Below are positions 5,287 to 8,912 of a stretch of DNA of 8,912 nucleotides, one piece after another. The notes beneath the pieces were generated by a model, which saw only the letters and a program-made list of their open reading frames with translations, searched no databases and was not told where the DNA came from. The stretch is from UBA11524 sp963642705 (GTDB lineage: Bacteria; Bacillota; Clostridia; Christensenellales; Aristaeellaceae), in the NCBI GenBank assembly GCA_963642705.1, contig CAVIHU010000057.1, positions 1-8,912 of the forward strand, written 5' to 3'. Both the position numbers and the translations under genes were made by a program. Numbering within the stretch: the first letter of the stretch is position 1; every line of letters begins with the position of its first letter.

Positions 5287-8200
5287 TTAGTCGAAGCAGT
5301 CGCCCACGTTCTGCACCACGCCGCCTGCCATCGAGCCGTTCGTATGGTCGTCTGCACCATTCTCGTTCTCGTAGGTCGCGCGGATGATCTGGTCGCGGGT
5401 CACGTTCGTCCATTCGCCGCCGGTCCAGCCGGTGAAGGTGTAGCCCTCACGCGTCGGGTCTTCTTCCGGCGGTGTCGCGGAGTCTCCGATGAGGATGCGT
5501 TCACTCTTGATGACTGCACCGTTCCAATCCACAAAGGTTACGATGACGTATGCAGTGTTGGTTACCACGAGGCCGTCATACGTGACGTTGTAGCGGCCGC
5601 GGCCGGGTTCGACAGGCTCGAGCACCGTGTAGGTGATCGGCGTGCCGTTCTTGTCCACCACCGGCATACCCTCGAAGGTGTAGGAGGCTTCGCTGCCCAT
5701 CGTGCGCGGCGCGGTGGAAATTTCACCCATGACCTCGCCGTTGTTGCCGATCAGCTGCAGCGGCATGGACGTCGACGGACGATAGAACATGTCATCGTCG
5801 TTCCAACGCACGATAACCGTCACGTTGATGCCTACCTTGTTGACGCACTCTGCGTAGCCTTCCGGCGTCTTGGGCTCGCCGGTGACCGGATCGTTGATCG
5901 AATCAGCCTGTGCGGTGACGATGTTGAAGAGCTTTTCCTGCTTCAGGTCGTCCGCGGTCACGGTGTATTCGCCGACGATGGTAACGGTCTGCTTCACGCC
6001 CAGCGTGCCAATGATGGCGGTGTCTCTGTTGCCGGTAACCGTGTAGAGGAGGCTCGGACGGAGCTCAATGCCATCCAGCACATCCTCGACAACCACGTTC
6101 GTGTACGGCACGTTGCCGTCATTCTTAACCGTGATGATGTAGGTGATGGTATCGCCTTCGGTGACGTACTTGCCGCTGTAGTTCGATGCCTTCACAACGG
6201 TCAGCGTGGTGTCGAGACCCTCGGTTTCGTTCTCGGTCTCGTCCTTATCCTCAGGCGTCTTGGGATTCTCGGGATCCTTGGGATCCGGAATCTCGTCGCC
6301 CTTGGCGCTTGCCGTGTTGCGGATGGTCGTTGCCATGATGTCGTCGCTGTCCACAACGTAGGTTGCGGTCACAACCACGACCTCATCCTTGTCCAGGCGT
6401 GCAATCACTGCGGTGTGTCCGTCTTCAGACACGGTGTACTTGCCGTTCGCGCTCGGCTGGATGGTCAGACCCTCCAGTTCGTCCTTCACCTCAACGTTCT
6501 CGTAGTAGGTGTTGCCCGTGTTGGTCACGGTAATGCTGTAGGTAATTGTTTCGCCCCATGCGACCTTCTGACCTTCCTTATCGGAGGTCTTTTCGACCGT
6601 CATCGAGGCATCAAGGTCCTCGGTCTCGTCGGTGTGCTCATCCGTGCCTTCCGGCGTCTTGGGCTGTTCCGGATGCTTCGGGTCGGGGATTTCTTCGCCC
6701 TTCGCCGTCGCGCTGTTGCTGATCTTGCCCACGCGGATGTCATCCGCCGTGACCGTGTAGGTTCCCGTGATGGTCACGGTCTGGTTCACCTTCAGGCTGG
6801 TGATGGTGACCGTCGCGCCGTTCACAGTGTACTCGTCCGCGCCCTCTACGTTCGTGATGGTCACTGCACGTTCAACGCCGTCCGTCATGTCCAGCGCGTC
6901 AATGACCGTCGTTCCCGGGTAAGGCACGTTGCCGGTGTTCGTTACGGTGATGGTGTAGGTGATGACTTCGCCCACAGCCACTTCCCTGCCGTCCGCGTCA
7001 GATTCCTTGACGATGGTCAGCGTCGTGTCAATGTCCTCGGTCTCGTTTTCGACCTCGTCCTCCCCTTCGGGCGTCTTGGGCTGATCCGGATGCTTCGGGT
7101 CGGGGATTTCATCGCCCTTCGCGGTGACCGTATTCAGCACCTTGCCGTTCAGGATATCGTCACTCGTGACAATGTGCTCCGTCGTGAAGGTTTCCTTTGC
7201 GTCGACATCCAGCTTATCGATGGTCGTCGTGAAGCCGGTCATCTCGTCATTGACCTTCACATGGTAGTACGGGACGTTGCCGTCATTCTTCACGGTGATG
7301 GTGTAGGTGATCTTCTCGCCCAGCTCGACCTCGCCGGTCTTGTCGGACGTCTTGGTCACCGTCAGCTTGGCGTTTATGTCGTCGGTCTCGTCTACCTTCT
7401 CACCCTCGCCCTCGGGGGTCTTGGGCTGATCCGGATGCTTCGGGTCGGGGATTTCGTCGCCCTTGGCGGTGACCGTATTCAGCACCTTGCCAGCCAGGAT
7501 GTCATCGCTGGTGACGGTGTAGGTGGTGGGGAAGACCCTCTTCTCGCCTACAGGCAGCTCGTTGATGACCGTGTGGAGTTCGGTGAGATCGTCGTCTACC
7601 CTCACGTTGTGATAAGGTACGTTGCCCTCATTCTTCACAGTGATGACGTATTCAATGATCTCGCCCGGCTTTACCTTCTGGCCGTCCTTGTCGGAGACCT
7701 TGGTCACCGTCAGCTTGGCGTTCACGTCCTCGGTCTCGTCTACCTTCTCACCCTCGCCCTCGGGGGTCTTGGGGTTCGTAGGATCCTTGGGGTCGATGAT
7801 AGCGTCGGCCTTGGCGGTGGCGGTGTTCAGCACCTTGCCAGCCAGGATGTCAGCGCTGGTCACGGTGTAGGTGGTCGTGAATTCCTTCTTCGCACCTACA
7901 TCCAGCTGAGCAATGTTTCCATGGAATCCGGTGAGATCGTCGTCCACATCCACATTGTAATAAGGTACGTTGCCCTCATTCTTCACGGTGATGGTGTAGG
8001 TGATCGTCTCGCCCAGCTTGACCTCGCCGGTCTTGTCGGACGTCTTGGTCACCGTCAGCGTCGTGTTGAGGTTATCGGTTTCATCGGTGACTTCGGCTTC
8101 GCCGCTGGGGGTAACCATGCCTGCGCGGTCGGGCACATCGTCGCCCTGCGCGGTCACCTTGTTGGTCACGGAGCCTTTCAGCACATCAGCGTTGGTCACG

Positions 8201-8912
8201 GTGTAGGTGGTCGTGAATTCCTTCTCCACGCCTACATCCAGCTCAGTGATGGTTTCCTGGAATCCGGTGAGAGGGTCGTCCACCTTCACGTTGTAATAAG
8301 GTACGTTGCCCTCATTCTTCACGGTGATGGTGTAGGTGATCTTCTCGCCCAGCTTCACCTTCTGACCGGCCTTGTCGGAGACCTTGGTCACCGTCAGCGT
8401 GACGTTTACGTTATCGGTCTCGTCTCTCTTCTCGCCCTCGCCCTCGGGAATCTTGGGATTCTCGGGATTCTTGGGATCGATGATTTCATCGCCCTTGGCG
8501 GTGGCGATGTTCAGCACAGAGCCCCGCACAATGTTACCGCTGGTGACCGTGTAGGTGGTGGGGAAGGTCTCCTCTGCGCCTACATCCAGCTTGTCGATGG
8601 TCGTCGTGAAGCCGGTCAGGTCATCGTCCACCTTCACGTTGTAATAAGGTACGTTGCCCTCATTCTTCACGATGATGGTGTAGGTGATCGTCTCGCCCAG
8701 CTTGACCTTCTGACCGTCCTTATCGGAGGTCTTGGTCACCGTCAGCTTGGCGTTCACATCTTCGGTCTCATCTTGCTTCTTACCCTCGCCCTCGGGGGTC
8801 TTGGGATTCGTAGGATCCTTGGGATCGATGATTGCGTCGCCCTTGGCTGTGGCGGTGTTCAGCACCTTGCCAGCCAGGATGTCATCGCTGGTGACGGTGT
8901 AGGTGGTGGGGA
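5287..8912 (-). CDS. Giant repeat surface protein (DUF11/DUF7507-like repeats, Cna-B-like, InlB B-repeat), 5' end outside window
   Basis: The frame is open from the window edge (first full codon at 8910) to TAA at 5289-5287: 1,207-1,208 visible C-terminal residues. Residues below count from the GTG at 8865, which lies inside a repeat and is not a start. After a partial unit come eight complete Ig-like repeats (40-1012), each beginning like TLTVTKTSDK, passing through GE-ITYTITVKNEGNVPYYNV and TYTVTSDDI, and ending N-ATAKGD plus a proline-rich acidic linker. This matches DUF11/DUF7507-type domains of Gram-positive surface proteins. Next are a Cna-B-like domain (1013-1106: VRWNDDD, YTFEGMPV, ITYTV, VVTNT), an InlB B-repeat/Flg_new domain (1107-about 1166: VTFVDWNG, PTREGYTFTGWTGG, ATY) and a hydrophilic tail ending VGDCFD. 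There is no LPxTG motif, C-terminal membrane helix or basic tail, so the anchoring mode is unknown. It is probably an extracellular adhesin or stalk; the ligand is unknown. Confidence 0.9.
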   Translation of the reverse strand, partial: PTTYTVTSDDILAGKVLNTATAKGDAIIDPKDPTNPKTPEGEGKKQDETEDVNAKLTVTKTSDKDGQKVKLGETITYTIIVKNEGNVPYYNVKVDDDLTGFTTTIDKLDVGAEETFPTTYTVTSGNIVRGSVLNIATAKGDEIIDPKNPENPKIPEGEGEKRDETDNVNVTLTVTKVSDKAGQKVKLGEKITYTITVKNEGNVPYYNVKVDDPLTGFQETITELDVGVEKEFTTTYTVTNADVLKGSVTNKVTAQGDDVPDRAGMVTPSGEAEVTDETDNLNTTLTVTKTSDKTGEVKLGETITYTITVKNEGNVPYYNVDVDDDLTGFHGNIAQLDVGAKKEFTTTYTVTSADILAGKVLNTATAKADAIIDPKDPTNPKTPEGEGEKVDETEDVNAKLTVTKVSDKDGQKVKPGEIIEYVITVKNEGNVPYHNVRVDDDLTELHTVINELPVGEKRVFPTTYTVTSDDILAGKVLNTVTAKGDEIPDPKHPDQPKTPEGEGEKVDETDDINAKLTVTKTSDKTGEVELGEKITYTITVKNDGNVPYYHVKVNDEMTGFTTTIDKLDVDAKETFTTEHIVTSDDILNGKVLNTVTAKGDEIPDPKHPDQPKTPEGEDEVENETEDIDTTLTIVKESDADGREVAVGEVITYTITVTNTGNVPYPGTTVIDALDMTDGVERAVTITNVEGADEYTVNGATVTITSLKVNQTVTITGTYTVTADDIRVGKISNSATAKGEEIPDPKHPEQPKTPEGTDEHTDETEDLDASMTVEKTSDKEGQKVAWGETITYSITVTNTGNTYYENVEVKDELEGLTIQPSANGKYTVSEDGHTAVIARLDKDEVVVVTATYVVDSDDIMATTIRNTASAKGDEIPDPKDPENPKTPEDKDETENETEGLDTTLTVVKASNYSGKYVTEGDTITYIITVKNDGNVPYTNVVVEDVLDGIELRPSLLYTVTGNRDTAIIGTLGVKQTVTIVGEYTVTADDLKQEKLFNIVTAQADSINDPVTGEPKTPEGYAECVNKVGINVTVIVRWNDDDMFYRPSTSMPLQLIGNNGEVMGEISTAPRTMGSEASYTFEGMPVVDKNGTPITYTVLEPVEPGRGRYNVTYDGLVVTNTAYVIVTFVDWNGAVIKSERILIGDSATPPEEDPTREGYTFTGWTGGEWTNVTRDQIIRATYENENGADDHTNGSMAGGVVQNVGDCFD
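5368..5829 (-). other. C-terminal Cna-B-like and InlB B-repeat domains of the giant protein
   Basis: Positions 5548-5829 encode a Cna-B-like domain of about 94 residues; 5368-5547 encode an InlB B-repeat/Flg_new domain of about 60 residues. In the Cna-B-like domain the strand that normally carries the isopeptide lysine (K-V-W-D/N) reads I-V-R-W-N, so valine appears to replace that lysine, whereas the asparagine-side motif VVTNT is kept. The InlB-type repeat shows the family's W-x-G and REGYTFTGWTGG signature. The remaining 5290-5367 encode the 26-residue tail. Confidence 0.78.
5830..7023 (-). repeat. Diverged long-type tandem repeats (units 6-8)
   Basis: Unit 6 (6607-7023, 139 residues), unit 7 (6208-6606, 133) and unit 8 (5830-6207, 126) share the start and end motifs of units 1-5 but carry extra residues between the second and third strand motifs (for example EYTVNGATVTITSLKVNQTV in unit 6 and KYTVSEDGHTAVIARLDKDE in unit 7). 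They are clearly diverged from each other, apart from linker segments such as DEIPDP. Unit 8 has a degenerate linker and the first of only two cysteines (codon 5845-5847). Confidence 0.88.
7024..8912 (-). repeat. Homogenised short-type tandem repeats (partial unit plus units 1-5)
   Basis: Unit boundaries on the minus strand: partial 8749-8912, unit 1 8401-8748, unit 2 8062-8400, unit 3 7717-8061, unit 4 7369-7716, unit 5 7024-7368. They encode 113-116 residues each. DNA copies are near-identical in places: 7478-7532 equals 8858-8912 (55 bases, offset 1,380, running to the window edge); 8276-8323 equals 8624-8671 (48 bases, offset 348); 7382-7425 equals 7730-7773 (44 bases); 7073-7110 equals 7418-7455 (38 bases). 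The offsets are all multiples of three, so duplications keep the frame. Confidence 0.92.

Noticed and set aside
7622..8554. Several 60-82-residue + strand frames opposite the repeat array
   Set aside because: They recur once per repeat unit with the same Ser/Val-rich sequence, as expected for antisense shadows of the repeats.
8863..8865. GTG as the start codon of the giant repeat protein
   Set aside because: The frame stays open to the window edge, and the upstream codons encode the usual repeat sequence TTYTVTSDDILAGK, so this GTG is an internal valine.
5830..8912. Regular repeats considered as a CRISPR array
   Set aside because: The period is about 340 bases, it is fully coding in one frame, and there are no short repeats separated by unique spacers.

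Overview
The base composition (GC-rich coding DNA, AT-richer spacers), strong AGGAGG-type ribosome binding sites, Sec signal peptides of the form MKKIFALVLALMLAL...AVFAEE and the mix of gene families suggest a Clostridia-type Firmicute, plausibly an uncultured gut lineage. This is inference; the window has no rRNA or other phylogenetic marker. I see no tRNA, CRISPR array, insertion sequence or phage gene.

Layout. (1) Positions 85-3003, + strand: a compact three-gene operon. A near-consensus sigma-A promoter (TTGCAT, 17 bp, TATAAT) and a 10-bp palindrome precede an Lrp/AsnC-family regulator. The regulator overlaps by ATGA a fold-type I PLP aminotransferase, which is followed after 20 bp by a secreted CapA/PgsA-type metallophosphatase-fold protein. 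(2) Positions 3004-3327: a gene-free convergent spacer with two palindromic stem-loops (possibly a dispersed intergenic repeat), a bidirectional terminator hairpin, an unremarkable AT-rich stretch, and the intrinsic terminator of the minus-strand unit. (3) Positions 3328-5208, minus strand: a secreted solute-binding protein of the peptide ABC-transporter family (SBP_bac_5), with no permease or ATPase gene beside it. (4) Positions 5287 to the right edge, minus strand: the C-terminal ~1,208 residues of a very large surface protein. It is built of at least eight complete DUF11/DUF7507-like Ig-type repeats joined by proline-periodic acidic linkers, then a Cna-B-like domain, one InlB B-repeat (Flg_new type) and a short tail. 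Its start lies outside the window.

How the parts may work together. The + operon pairs amino-acid-responsive control (Lrp) with an amino-acid-converting enzyme and an extracytoplasmic CapA-like protein, which suggests a link between amino-acid status and an envelope function. The minus strand holds two exported proteins, probably co-transcribed or read through a GC-rich intercistronic hairpin. The most unusual feature is the repeat protein. Its repeats are homogenised at DNA level towards the N-terminal side and diverged towards the C-terminus. It lacks any LPxTG sortase signal or C-terminal membrane segment, and the visible part has only two cysteines, one of them three residues from the C-terminus. 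I did not find a clearly new defence or enzymatic system.
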